The notes under the pieces are model-generated. The model searched no databases. It saw nothing but the letters and a program-made list of their open reading frames with translations, and was not told the DNA's origin. This document shows, piece after piece, positions 8,329-16,693 of a stretch of 64,000 nucleotides of DNA. Within the stretch, counting starts at the first letter, position 1. Each line of letters begins with the position of its first letter. The position numbers and the translations under genes were made by a program. This stretch comes from Methylobacterium sp. UNC378MF. Its GTDB lineage: Bacteria; Pseudomonadota; Alphaproteobacteria; Rhizobiales; Beijerinckiaceae. Location of the stretch: the NCBI RefSeq assembly GCF_900103195.1, contig NZ_FMWU01000004.1, forward strand, positions 62,001-126,000, in the 5' to 3' direction.

Positions 8329-10068
8329 TCAGTAGCTACGCTGCAGTACCGGCTGCGGCGCGGGTGCCCCGAACCCGAGATCTGACAACTTGTAGGAGAC
8401 CTGGGCGAATCCGCCGTAGCGATCGGTCTCGAACTTGGTCGGGCTCTGCGGAACCGTCGGGAACTGGGTCCGGCCGGGGTTGGCCTCCATCCGCCAGTAG
8501 CGCCCACCGATGCCGACGCTCATGGACGGGGTCACGTCGTACGAGACGATCCCCTCGACGAAGTAGCCGTCACCGGTCCCGCGCTGGGGCAGCGGATTGA
8601 TATCCGGCCGCCACCAATGGCGGTCCACCCCGTCCATCGCCACGACCGGCAGGTAGGCGCCTTCAAGGCTGAACTTCAAGCGGTCGAAGCGCACCTCGCC
8701 GATCAGGCCGACCCGCATGGCATTCCAGCGCGCCGTCTCCGTCAGACCCTTGGCGTTTTCACCGACACTATCGGACCCCGCGCAGATATTCCCGCCGCCC
8801 ACTTGGCGACATCCGAAGCCGTTGATCAATTCCGAAAAGTACTGGTAGCCAACAAAGCCGCCGACCTTCACGTTATCGCGGGTGAAAAAGTTCATGCCGG
8901 CATCGATGGCCGCGTAACCGATGTCGCCGTCCTTGATCCGCGACAAGGTGTTCGAATAGGGGTTCTCGGCCGGTGGGAAGTCCTCGTCATTCAGCCGGCC
9001 GCGCATTACGCCGCCGGATCCGAGAAGGCCCTTTACGAAGAGACCTGTCGGATTGTGGTCGAGCCGCGCGAAGCTTTCGCCCGCATGGGCGTCATAATTC
9101 TTGTAGGTCAGGCGCGAGTTGACCTGCGCGGGCACGACGTTGGAACCGAGCGTATAGCGGTGAGTCCCGGAGCTGTAGAAGTAGCGAACACCCGCTTCGA
9201 AGCTCCAAATGCCCGGCGCCACCGATCCGGCTTCGGTGTCCTCGACCGAGGGCAGGAACGGCAAGCCGTCCCCGAACCTGTAGTTGAGGCCCACGCGCGT
9301 CAGGAAGCCGTTGGTCGCCACGCGCGTGCCGACCAAGTAGCCGGGCACGGACCCGTAGGACTCGGGACTGCGGACGATCCGCTCTCCCAGATCGTAATAC
9401 AGACCCTCTATCTTGGCGGAGAGGCGCTGGCTGAAGGCGTATTCGATGCCAGCACCGGCGACGTAGCCAGTGCGAAGCTCGCCTTTCCGACCGTCGAAGG
9501 TGAATGCACCCGATATGTTTGTGTTCGTATCGACGCGGACGTTCCCGGCGGCGAGGCCCGCGGTTGCGTAGACGAAGACCCTGTCCGCTGCGACGCCGAC
9601 CTTTCCGCGGACCGTCGTCAGGTAGTCGAGCCGCTGGCCTGCATGCGCGATGCTGAACGCGTAGTCCCCACCGCCGTCCGCGGGAAAATCGCCGTCTTTG
9701 AGGCCGTAGTTGCGCAGGCGCGTGAACTGGTAATCGACAACGCCGCCGATCACCAACCCGGATCCGAAGTCCAGTTGTCTGTTATATCCGATTTCGGAAC
9801 CCGCAATGAAGGCATCGTCGGGCGCGCGGCTTGTGCCGGCAACCGGACATCCCCGGTCGCCCACGGCGCCCCCGGGCCCCGTGCAGGACGAGTGCGGCGT
9901 GTTGCCCAGATGGCCATATCCGGCGAAGAGACCGCTATAGGGTCCCGTCCAGTTGAAAATCGGAACCGGCGTCGTTGCTATGGGCAAGGGCAGCGGCAGA
10001 TCTGCGGCCCGTGCAGCAACCGACCCGACTGACCCGATACAGCCAGCTATTAAAACCAGACGACGCAC
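8329..10068 (-). CDS. Outer-membrane beta-barrel protein, double-length (579 aa)
   Basis: A GTG start gives a signal peptide of about 22 residues ending ARA-AD. The first 270 residues resemble an Omp25/Omp31-type barrel: NWTGPYSGLFAGYG at the mature start, YNRQLDFGSGLVIGG, YATAGLAAGNVRV, IEGLYYDLGER and LTRVGLNYRFGDG as the closing strand. A second block from about 285 (SFEAGVRYFYSSG) to the end has further amphipathic strands, including VGGFVGYQYFSE and YGGFAQVSYKL, and a C-terminal aromatic. It therefore looks like two barrel domains in one chain rather than the usual single domain of about 280 residues. Probably an abundant surface protein; no transport function can be assigned. Codes alone, leftward. 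Confidence 0.8.
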   Translation of the reverse strand: MRRLVLIAGCIGSVGSVAARAADLPLPLPIATTPVPIFNWTGPYSGLFAGYGHLGNTPHSSCTGPGGAVGDRGCPVAGTSRAPDDAFIAGSEIGYNRQLDFGSGLVIGGVVDYQFTRLRNYGLKDGDFPADGGGDYAFSIAHAGQRLDYLTTVRGKVGVAADRVFVYATAGLAAGNVRVDTNTNISGAFTFDGRKGELRTGYVAGAGIEYAFSQRLSAKIEGLYYDLGERIVRSPESYGSVPGYLVGTRVATNGFLTRVGLNYRFGDGLPFLPSVEDTEAGSVAPGIWSFEAGVRYFYSSGTHRYTLGSNVVPAQVNSRLTYKNYDAHAGESFARLDHNPTGLFVKGLLGSGGVMRGRLNDEDFPPAENPYSNTLSRIKDGDIGYAAIDAGMNFFTRDNVKVGGFVGYQYFSELINGFGCRQVGGGNICAGSDSVGENAKGLTETARWNAMRVGLIGEVRFDRLKFSLEGAYLPVVAMDGVDRHWWRPDINPLPQRGTGDGYFVEGIVSYDVTPSMSVGIGGRYWRMEANPGRTQFPTVPQSPTKFETDRYGGFAQVSYKLSDLGFGAPAPQPVLQRSY

Positions 10069-10429
10069 AACTGATCCTATCCGCGAATGAGCGTGTTATC
10101 AGACGCGGCCATTCAGATCCGATTAAGGTTGATATTGCGCTAACAGCCCGACGCTCCGCGCAGGCGGTCGGTCGCCGGTTGCTGATCTACGCCGCAATCC
10201 AAGACCGCTTTACCGTCGCTGCATGCAGGCGCTCAGCAGCCGCCGATGCAGTCGGGTTCACATGCCCATCGCCCGCCATTCACGCATCCCGCGCGTTCTT
10301 GGATGGCCGCATCTCCCACGGCCGGCCTGAGCGCAACACGAACAGGATGCCGGTGCGCGTCGCGCGTTTCCCGATCGTTGGTCTCTGACTGGTATGGCGC
10401 CGATCATCGTTGCTGGGGAGCGGGACCTG
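10069..10429. other. Intergenic region upstream of the barrel gene
   Basis: No convincing gene. The frames here give Arg-rich shadow products. The stretch should hold the promoter of the leftward outer-membrane gene; AGGATC just before its GTG is a usable ribosome binding site. No repeat or hairpin was evident. Confidence 0.4.
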
Positions 10430-11248
10430 TCAGCGTGTTATGATGCTCGGTTCCTGCCGAACCGGACGGGGCTGCAGTACGAGGAGCCCGGCCGAATAGA
10501 TCAATGAGACGAGGAGGGCTGTCGTGAGCGCGATGGCGGCGCCGAAGGGTTGAACCATCAGGTGCAGAGTCAGCAACGTCAGGCCGAATCCGAACACCCC
10601 CCGGATCGCGACGCTCGACAACCGCGCCATCGCCACCCCGCCGATGCGGCGGTGCAGGATGACAAAGGCGCTCGTCATCGTAACCGGATAGGCGGCGATC
10701 ACCCCGGTTCTGGCCGGCCCCAGGGCCGAACTCAGAGCCAGGAGGGCCGACACGAACAACGCTACGATCGTCGCGCGCGCGAGGAGATCCAACGGTCGCG
10801 GCCTCACGATGACGGCGCTCCGAACCAGGGTCGCGCGGACCACGTGCCGAGTCGAGAAGGCGCCGGCTCCGTAAACGACGGCATTGAGCAGGAAAGCCGT
10901 CAGCGGAGTCCATGCGACGGCCGAGATCGGGATGGCGGCTGTAAGCCACGCCAGTATCGCGGGGACGAGGGTGGCGGTTCGGTCCCGACCGGCCGCCAGA
11001 TGGGCATAGACGATCAGGAACAGGCCCGTTGCCGCATTTGCCGCGAAGCCATTGAGGGCCGCTCCCGCCACGAAGGCGGCATCGTGTTCCAGCGCCATGA
11101 AAACATAGGCCGGGCCGGCGGAAACCGGCAGGCTCACGATGAGCGCGCCCCACACCGGCCCGAGCCATTCGGCCAGTACCGAGGCGAGCACCACGACGGT
11201 TCCCGAGGTCAGCGCCCGGATCAGGGCCGTCAGCCATATCGCTGCCAA
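10430..11248 (-). CDS. Polytopic membrane protein of unknown function (272 aa)
   Basis: About eight hydrophobic helices are visible, for example VVVLASVLAEWLGPVWGALIV, ATGLFLIVYAHLAA, ATIVALFVSALLALS and LTTALLVSLIYSAGLLVL, so it is an inner-membrane protein. The repeated pattern suggests two halves of four helices, as in small permeases, but no family motif is recognised. The listed start is a TTG at 11248 with GGGAAA upstream; this is uncertain. Downstream of the MocR gene on the same strand with a gap of about 420 bases, it is a possible target of that regulator. Confidence 0.65.
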   Translation of the reverse strand: MAAIWLTALIRALTSGTVVVLASVLAEWLGPVWGALIVSLPVSAGPAYVFMALEHDAAFVAGAALNGFAANAATGLFLIVYAHLAAGRDRTATLVPAILAWLTAAIPISAVAWTPLTAFLLNAVVYGAGAFSTRHVVRATLVRSAVIVRPRPLDLLARATIVALFVSALLALSSALGPARTGVIAAYPVTMTSAFVILHRRIGGVAMARLSSVAIRGVFGFGLTLLTLHLMVQPFGAAIALTTALLVSLIYSAGLLVLQPRPVRQEPSIITR

Positions 11249-11670
11249 GGTCGTTTCCCGTACATCGCGTCGCCGACCAGGGCCGGTTTCGGAACCGGAG
11301 CTTCGCTATCACGGGCAATCGCCCCGAGCCAAAGCAATGAGCTCATCATGAACCCACTTTTCCGGCCGCGATGGTCGGGAACTTGGGCACGCCGTCGCCG
11401 AACCACACGGCTTGCCCGCTCAAGCCCTCGACGACAGCGCCGATGCGGCGTGGCCGACCGGCCGGCTCATCTCACCCACCGAGGGTGGCAGTTGCTCGGC
11501 AACCGAGACGACCCCCCAGACATCGCCGGAGGCTCGCACAGCCTGATCGTGTCGAGATCGATACCGATCGCCCAGAGTGGTTCGATCCGTCGACGGCGCG
11601 TGCTACCTCCGCGGTGCTCACTGACCGCGCTCGCCGGTTCTCTCGAGGCGGCCGGGGCACCACGGGTCCG
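11249..11670. other. Gap between MocR regulator and membrane protein, no gene assigned
   Basis: Open frames on both strands give low-complexity Arg/Ser products that I take as shadows or decayed sequence. No recognisable domain, promoter or terminator hairpin was seen. Confidence 0.3.
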
Positions 11671-13110
11671 TCAGATGTAGGTCGATGCGAGCGCCGGTGA
11701 GCCTTCAAGTGCGTGGGCGAGCATCTCCAGACCATTCGTGATCTGCTGCCGGGTCGCGGGACCTCCGAGGCACAGGCGGACCGCCTCTGGCGGCGTTCCG
11801 GCTACGCAGAACGGGTCACTGCCGACGACGCCGAGGCCCGCCGACCGACCCTGGCTGGCGAAGGCGGAGCGCGTCCAGCCGGCCGGAAGGGTGATCCAGA
11901 CATGGAAGGCGTGCGGGTCCGCGTTGTAGGACTCTGGCGGAAGCAGCGAAGCCGCAATCCTCTGGCGTGCGGCCGATTCCTGGCGAACGGAATCCACGAT
12001 CGCGTGCGCCGTTCCGTCCATGATCCACCGCGTCGTCAGCGCCGTCGAGATCGGCGAGGCCATGACGGTCGCAGCCCTCAAGGCGTCGCCCAGCGGAAGG
12101 GAAGCCCGGGCACTCGGGGCGACCAGGAAGGCGAGGCGCAATCCCGCCCCCAGGCACTTCGCGACGCCGGCCACGTAGTAGGTGATCTCAGGGGCCAGTT
12201 CGGCGAAGCTCGGCGGCGGTGTCGGGCAGATATGCGCGTAGGCGTCGTCCTCGATGATGGTCACGGCGTAGCGGCGCGCCACCGCGATGATGGCTTGGCG
12301 ACGCGCGCGGGACAGGGTCGCGGTGGTCGGGTTCTGCAGCAGGGGATTTAGATAGATGGCTTTCGGAGCTGCTCTGGTACAGGCGGCCGCGAAAGCGTCG
12401 GGGTCGATGCCGTGCCGGTCCATCGGCAGGCCGACGAGCCGCAGGCCCCGATGAGCGGCGAGCGTCCGAATTCCCGGATAGGTGATGCGCTCGGCGCAGA
12501 TCGTATCGCCGGCTTGAGCAACCTGACCCAGGATACTGAACAGAGCGCTGTGCGCACCCGGGCAGATCAGGAGCCGCTCCCGCGCTGCCACGATGCCGCG
12601 ACCCCCCAGCCAGCGGAGCGCCGCCTCCTTGTCTTCGTCCGTCCCGCCGAAGCCCTGGTAGCGCAGCAGGCTGGCGAGATCGCCGGACAGCTCGGCGAAT
12701 GACGTCCGCATGCGGGTCCGCAGGGACGGCGCGTCGGGCTCCGGGGGCAGGTTCATGGTGAAGTCGACCGGCTCGACGCGCTGCGGTCGGGCGAGCCCGC
12801 CGAGACGGGCCGTGGCCATCGGATCGATCACGAAGGTTCCCTGGCCTACGCGTCCTTCGACCAAGCCGCGCCTGTGGGCTTCGACATAGCCGCGGGAGAC
12901 GGTCGTGAAGTTTAAGTTGAGCACCTGGGCGAGTGCGCGTTGCGTCGGAAGGCGCATGCCCGGCATCAGGCGACCGGTCTGGATGTCGTCCGACAGAGCG
13001 TCCGCAATGGCGAGGTAATGAGGCCGGCCCCAGCGCGTGAGGTCGGGCTTCCAGAGATCACCTCCGCCAGCCTGGGAGCCTGATCGTCCTCGCCGTTCCG
13101 TCGGCATCAT
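11671..13110 (-). CDS. MocR/PdxR-type regulator: GntR helix-turn-helix fused to aminotransferase domain
   Basis: A GntR winged helix comes first (HYLAIADALSDDIQTGRLMPG, LPTQRALAQVLNLNFTTVSRGYVEAHRRGLV, GQGTFV). It is followed by a fold-type I aminotransferase domain with PGAHSALFSILGQ, NPLLQNPTT, DDAYAHI and the PLP-binding lysine in VAGVAKCLGAGLRLAFL. About 479 residues, normal for MocR proteins, which sense PLP or amino-acid derivatives. I prefer ATG 13110, with AGGGA eight bases upstream, over a TTG at 13143. It is divergent from the Nit1C operon and has a palindrome just upstream, so it may control itself, the operon, or the membrane-protein gene behind it. Confidence 0.88.
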   Translation of the reverse strand: MMPTERRGRSGSQAGGGDLWKPDLTRWGRPHYLAIADALSDDIQTGRLMPGMRLPTQRALAQVLNLNFTTVSRGYVEAHRRGLVEGRVGQGTFVIDPMATARLGGLARPQRVEPVDFTMNLPPEPDAPSLRTRMRTSFAELSGDLASLLRYQGFGGTDEDKEAALRWLGGRGIVAARERLLICPGAHSALFSILGQVAQAGDTICAERITYPGIRTLAAHRGLRLVGLPMDRHGIDPDAFAAACTRAAPKAIYLNPLLQNPTTATLSRARRQAIIAVARRYAVTIIEDDAYAHICPTPPPSFAELAPEITYYVAGVAKCLGAGLRLAFLVAPSARASLPLGDALRAATVMASPISTALTTRWIMDGTAHAIVDSVRQESAARQRIAASLLPPESYNADPHAFHVWITLPAGWTRSAFASQGRSAGLGVVGSDPFCVAGTPPEAVRLCLGGPATRQQITNGLEMLAHALEGSPALASTYI

Positions 13111-13152
13111 CTTTTCCCTGCCCCGCGCTGAAGATGCGATCAACGACCGATT

Positions 13153-13174
13153 GTATGGAGTGCAAGCACCATAC
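13153..13174. promoter_or_regulatory. Interrupted palindrome, candidate MocR operator
   Basis: GTATGG at 13153-13158 and CCATAC at 13169-13174 are perfect inverted arms around a 10-base centre that itself contains TGC and GCA. It lies 43 bases upstream of the preferred MocR start and about 215 bases before the sigma-54 promoter. Operator function is inferred from position. Confidence 0.4.
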
Positions 13175-13314
13175 CGCGGACAGGATCACGATGATCGGCA
13201 GCGGCAATCCAGGCAATGCGTATACATCTCGATGGCGTATCACCGCTCCTATGGTCGCATGGCGCGCATTTCATGATGCACGATTGAGCAAACCATGCCG
13301 AATATCCGAGACAC

Positions 13315-13327
13315 CACGAGGTTGATT
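13315..13327. promoter_or_regulatory. Candidate IHF site upstream of the sigma-54 promoter
   Basis: CACGAGGTTGATT matches the reversed IHF consensus (YAANNNNTTGATW) with one mismatch. It lies about 62 bases before the -24 element, the usual place for IHF-assisted looping by sigma-54 activators. A weak consensus, so tentative. Confidence 0.3.
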
Positions 13328-13388
13328 GATCGTATATTTGTATGCATCGCATGCTAACGCATTGCATGTGGCATTGATTGTGGAGACT

Positions 13389-13404
13389 TGGCACGACGCT
13401 TGCC
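13389..13404 (+). promoter_or_regulatory. Sigma-54 (RpoN) promoter of the Nit1C operon
   Basis: TGGCACGACGCTTGCC contains the -24 block TGGCAC and the -12 block TTGC, with exactly 10 bases between the invariant GG (13390-13391) and GC (13402-13403). This equals the RpoN consensus except for the last C. The start codon of the first gene lies 65 bases downstream, leaving room for a short leader. An enhancer-binding activator must exist, but none is encoded in the window. Confidence 0.85.
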
Positions 13405-13468
13405 AATCCTGGTGCTGATCGCCCGCAGCGCCGCCTGCCGCGGTCCAATCCATCGAGGAGCGTGTGCA

Positions 13469-13951
13469 ATGCCTGCTGTGAACCGCGAACCCCACAAGAA
13501 AGGCGACGTTCTGGTCGATTACGAGGAGAAGGTCTTTGAGGATGTGAAGGCCGCGCCGGGCCAGAAGGCGCTCGTCACCTTTCACACCGTCGCATTCGAG
13601 GGCTCGATCGGCCTCGTCAACCTGCTCCAGGCTACGCGCCTGCAGCGCAAGGGCTTCGAAACCTCGATCCTACTCTACGGCCCGGGCATCACCCTGGGCG
13701 TCCAGCGCGGGTTCCCGCGGCTCGGCGACGAGGCCTTTCCCGGCCATCTCAACTTCAACAACCAGCTTGAGAAGTTCATGGCCGAGGGCGGCAAGGTCTA
13801 CGCCTGCCGGTTTTCGACCCAGGCCCTGTACGGCCACGGCGAGGCGGCCTTCATCGAGGGGATCCGCATGATCAATCCCCTCGATGTCCTCGACTGCATC
13901 CTCCTACACAAGCGCGACAACGCGGTGATCATCGACACCTGGACCGTCTGA
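13469..13951 (+). CDS. nitB: MSMEG_0572-family nitrogen starvation response protein (160 aa)
   Basis: First gene of the Nit1C-type operon. ATG 13469 has GAGGAG eight bases upstream; an earlier TTG in frame would overlap the sigma-54 promoter. The protein has conserved blocks [66 protein letters not shown] and [18 protein letters not shown]. The alternating strands and helices resemble a DsrE-like alpha/beta fold. It is the small protein that opens the cluster in mycobacteria, cyanobacteria and pseudomonads. No catalytic activity is established. Sixty-six bases separate it from the nitrilase gene, the only real gap in the operon. Confidence 0.88.
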   Translation: MPAVNREPHKKGDVLVDYEEKVFEDVKAAPGQKALVTFHTVAFEGSIGLVNLLQATRLQRKGFETSILLYGPGITLGVQRGFPRLGDEAFPGHLNFNNQLEKFMAEGGKVYACRFSTQALYGHGEAAFIEGIRMINPLDVLDCILLHKRDNAVIIDTWTV

Positions 13952-14017
13952 CGACCGCGCCATCGCACCGGCGGCCGCGCGGGGCGCGCAGCCGCTGGGT
14001 CCCCCGGAGGATCATCC

Positions 14018-15094
14018 ATGCCAGAGACCCGGATCGTGCGGGCCGCCGCCGTCCAGATCGCGCCAGACCTCGACAGGCCGGACGGCACGCTGGAGCGCGT
14101 GCTCAACGCCGTCGACGAGGCCGCCGCCAAGGGCGCGCGCTTCATGGTCTTCCCCGAGACCTTCGTCCCCTACTACCCCTATTTCTCCTTCGTCCTTCCG
14201 CCTGCCTTGCAGGGCCCTGAGCACCTCAAGCTCTACGAGCGCGCGGTGGCCGTGCCGGGACCGGTGACGCAGGCCGTCTCGGCGGCCGCGCACCGCCACG
14301 GCGCCGTGATCGTGCTGGGGGTCAACGAGCGCGACCACGGCTCGCTCTACAACGCGCAGTTGATCTTCGATGCGGATGGGGCGCTGAAACTCAAGCGCCG
14401 TAAGATCACCCCGACCTATCACGAGCGCATGGTCTGGGGGCAGGGCGACGGCGCCGGTCTCACCGTGGTCGAGACGGCAGTGGGCCGCGTCGGAGCGCTG
14501 GCCTGCTGGGAGCATTACAACCCGCTCGCCCGCTACGCCCTCATGGCGCGCCACGAGGAGATCCACGCCGCGCAATTCCCGGGCTCGCTCGTCGGCCAGA
14601 TCTTCGCCGACCAGATGGAGGTGACGATCCGCCACCATGCCCTGGAGGCGGCCTGCTTCGTGGTCAACGCCACGGGCTGGCTCACAGACGACCAAGTGGC
14701 GCAGGTTTGCCCGGACGAGCGCCTGCGCGGCGCCTGCCGGGGTGGCAATTGCACCGCCATCGTCTCGCCCGAGGGCAAGCACCTCACCGAGCCGCTCGGA
14801 CCCGGCGAGGGCATCCTGATCGCCGACATGGACCTCGCGCTCGTGACCAAGCGCAAGCGGATGATGGACTCGGTCGGCCACTATGCACGGCCCGAGCTCC
14901 TCAGCCTCCTCCACGACGACCGTCCGGCGTCTTTCGTGCACCCGCTGGCGCGTACGCAGACCGCCTCCCGGAGCCTCGACCATGAGCAGTTCCCCGCTTC
15001 CGACGAGTCTTACCCTCGCTCCGCCGGTGACGACGGGCCTGATCGGGATGCCGACAGAGCGCCTGATCAACGCCTTGCAATCCTACGGGGTTAG
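14018..15094 (+). CDS. nitC: Nit6803-type nitrilase (358 aa)
   Basis: A carbon-nitrogen hydrolase with the complete nitrilase triad: Glu47 in FPETF, Lys129 in KRRKITPT and Cys163 in ACWEHYNPL. The segment [11 protein letters not shown] at the start and [12 protein letters not shown] near residue 225 are typical of the clade 1 nitrilases found in Nit1C clusters. Such enzymes convert nitriles to acid and ammonia. In cyanotrophic pseudomonads the cluster, including this gene, is needed for growth on cyanide, though the true substrate is debated. Its last 37 codons overlap the start of the radical SAM gene by 113 bases, an unusually long overlap, and encode a polar, probably disordered tail. ATG 14018 has a GGAGG eight bases before it. 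Confidence 0.92.
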   Translation: MPETRIVRAAAVQIAPDLDRPDGTLERVLNAVDEAAAKGARFMVFPETFVPYYPYFSFVLPPALQGPEHLKLYERAVAVPGPVTQAVSAAAHRHGAVIVLGVNERDHGSLYNAQLIFDADGALKLKRRKITPTYHERMVWGQGDGAGLTVVETAVGRVGALACWEHYNPLARYALMARHEEIHAAQFPGSLVGQIFADQMEVTIRHHALEAACFVVNATGWLTDDQVAQVCPDERLRGACRGGNCTAIVSPEGKHLTEPLGPGEGILIADMDLALVTKRKRMMDSVGHYARPELLSLLHDDRPASFVHPLARTQTASRSLDHEQFPASDESYPRSAGDDGPDRDADRAPDQRLAILRG

Positions 15095-16151
15095 GCTGGC
15101 CGACAGCCGCGCCGGAGCGCCGAGCCGCCGCGGCGGCGCCGGCCCTTCGGACCACAAGGCCATGACCATCGCGGGCCGAACCGTGATGGTGCCGGTCCAC
15201 ACCGAGGCCGCCTTCGACTCGCCCTTCCTCGTCCGCCGGCCTGACGCGGACGGAATCGCGGTGATCGAGCACGACGGCGTGGTGATCGGCCGCGCCACCT
15301 TCCCGGGCAAACCCCGCTTCTACGCGCTCTCAACCTTCGACGGGGTGCCCTATTCAAAGATCGCCGTGCTGCACGGGCGCGACGTGCTCGCCACCACAGT
15401 GCTGCAGACCTGCATCCGCTACGCCAGCCGCACCAAGACCTGCCAGTTCTGCTCGATCGGCCAGTCCCTCGCTGCCGGGCGCACGGTGGCGCACAAAAGC
15501 CCGGCGCAGCTCGCCGAGGTCGCCCGTGCCGCCGTGTTGCTGGACGGCGTCAAGCACATGGTCATGACTACCGGCACGCCGAATGGCACCGATCGCGGCG
15601 CGGCGATTCTGTGCGAGAGCGCCTTCGCGGTGAGGGCCGCCGTGGACCTGCCGATCCAGGCCCAGTGCGAGCCCCCCGACGACGATCGATGGTTCGAGCG
15701 GATGAAGGCTTCCGGCGTCGATGCGCTCGGCATGCATCTCGAGGCCGTCACGCCAGAGGTGCGTGCGCGGATCATGCCCGGCAAGGCGAGCGTGCCGCTG
15801 GAGCGCTACTACGACGCCTTCGCGGCCGCCATTCCGGTGTTCGGGCGCGGCCAGGTCTCCACCTACATTCTCGCCGGCCTCGGCGACGCACCGGCGGACA
15901 TCCTGGCGATGGCCGACCGCCTGATCGGGATGGGCGTCTACCCCTTCGTGGTGCCGTTCGTGCCGATCTCCGGCACGCCGCTGGAAAGTCATCCGGCCCC
16001 CGGACCGGACTTCATGCATGCCATCCTGAAGCCGCTCGCGGACAGGCTGGCCGCCGCAAGCCTGCGTTCCACCGAGATCAAGGCCGGCTGCGGCCGGTGC
16101 GGCGCCTGCTCGGCGCTCTCCACCTACGAGCGGACCGGCGGGGCGGCCTGA
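14982..16151 (+). CDS. nitD: MSMEG_0568-family radical SAM protein (389 aa)
   Basis: A radical S-adenosylmethionine enzyme of the Nit1C type. The iron-sulfur cysteines appear as Cys144, Cys154 and Cys157 ([17 protein letters not shown]), a C-x9-C-x2-C spacing instead of the usual C-x3-C-x2-C, as in this family. A late cysteine cluster, [12 protein letters not shown], lies near residue 375 and may hold a second cluster or metal. The barrel continues with [20 protein letters not shown] and [11 protein letters not shown]. The chosen ATG has GGAG nine bases upstream and lies inside the nitrilase gene; ATG 15048 is an alternative. Substrate unknown. The stop overlaps the next start (TGATG). Confidence 0.9.
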   Translation: MSSSPLPTSLTLAPPVTTGLIGMPTERLINALQSYGVRLADSRAGAPSRRGGAGPSDHKAMTIAGRTVMVPVHTEAAFDSPFLVRRPDADGIAVIEHDGVVIGRATFPGKPRFYALSTFDGVPYSKIAVLHGRDVLATTVLQTCIRYASRTKTCQFCSIGQSLAAGRTVAHKSPAQLAEVARAAVLLDGVKHMVMTTGTPNGTDRGAAILCESAFAVRAAVDLPIQAQCEPPDDDRWFERMKASGVDALGMHLEAVTPEVRARIMPGKASVPLERYYDAFAAAIPVFGRGQVSTYILAGLGDAPADILAMADRLIGMGVYPFVVPFVPISGTPLESHPAPGPDFMHAILKPLADRLAAASLRSTEIKAGCGRCGACSALSTYERTGGAA

Positions 16152-16693
16152 TGTTCGACCCCGTGCCGCCATACCAGCCGAGCCACTTCCGCGTGAAATT
16201 CGCGATCGCCCCGTGGGAACGGCGCGCCTGCGCGGCCCTGCGCCGCCAGGTCTTCTGCGTGGAGCAGGGCCTCTTCGTGGGTGACGACCGGGACACCGTC
16301 GACGCCCACGCCATACCGATCTGCGCCCTCTCGACGCTGGGCGGTGAGGCCGACGCCGTCGTCGGCACCGTGCGCATCCACACGGTCCCGGAGCGTCCCG
16401 GCGAGTGGTGGGGCTCCCGCCTCGCCGTCGCCAAGCCCTTCCGAAGCGCCGCCGCCCTCGGCACCGGGCTCATACGGCTCGCGGTCTCGGCCGCTCACGC
16501 AAGGGGCTGTGCCCGCTTCCTCGCGCATGTGCAGGAGGGGAACGCGGCGCTGTTCGAGCGACTGAATTGGACGAGCCTCGCCCCCTTGGATCTGCATGGG
16601 CGGCCCCACCGGCTGATGCAGGCTGACCTCGCCGCCTACCCGCCGGTGCTCGATCCCGAGCACGGCCTCGTCATGATCCGCAGGGCCGCGTGA
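16151..16693 (+). CDS. nitE: MSMEG_0567/sll0786-family N-acyltransferase (180 aa)
   Basis: A GNAT-fold acyltransferase. After an entry segment (PSHFRVKFAIAPWERRACAALRRQVFCVEQGLF) come the core strands VVGTVRIHTVPE, the acetyl-CoA loop region GSRLAVAKPFRSAAALGTGLIRLAV and the final FLAHVQEGNAALFERLNW. The VFCVEQ start resembles acyl-homoserine-lactone-like and MSMEG_0567 proteins. It is presumed to acylate the intermediate made by the cluster; neither donor nor acceptor is known. It overlaps both neighbours by a few bases, so translation is coupled. Confidence 0.87.
   Translation: MFDPVPPYQPSHFRVKFAIAPWERRACAALRRQVFCVEQGLFVGDDRDTVDAHAIPICALSTLGGEADAVVGTVRIHTVPERPGEWWGSRLAVAKPFRSAAALGTGLIRLAVSAAHARGCARFLAHVQEGNAALFERLNWTSLAPLDLHGRPHRLMQADLAAYPPVLDPEHGLVMIRRAA

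Noticed and set aside
13388..13468. Longer start (TTG 13388) for the first Nit1C gene
   Set aside because: The extension would be translated through the sigma-54 promoter itself, and the ATG at 13469 has a proper GAGGAG site.
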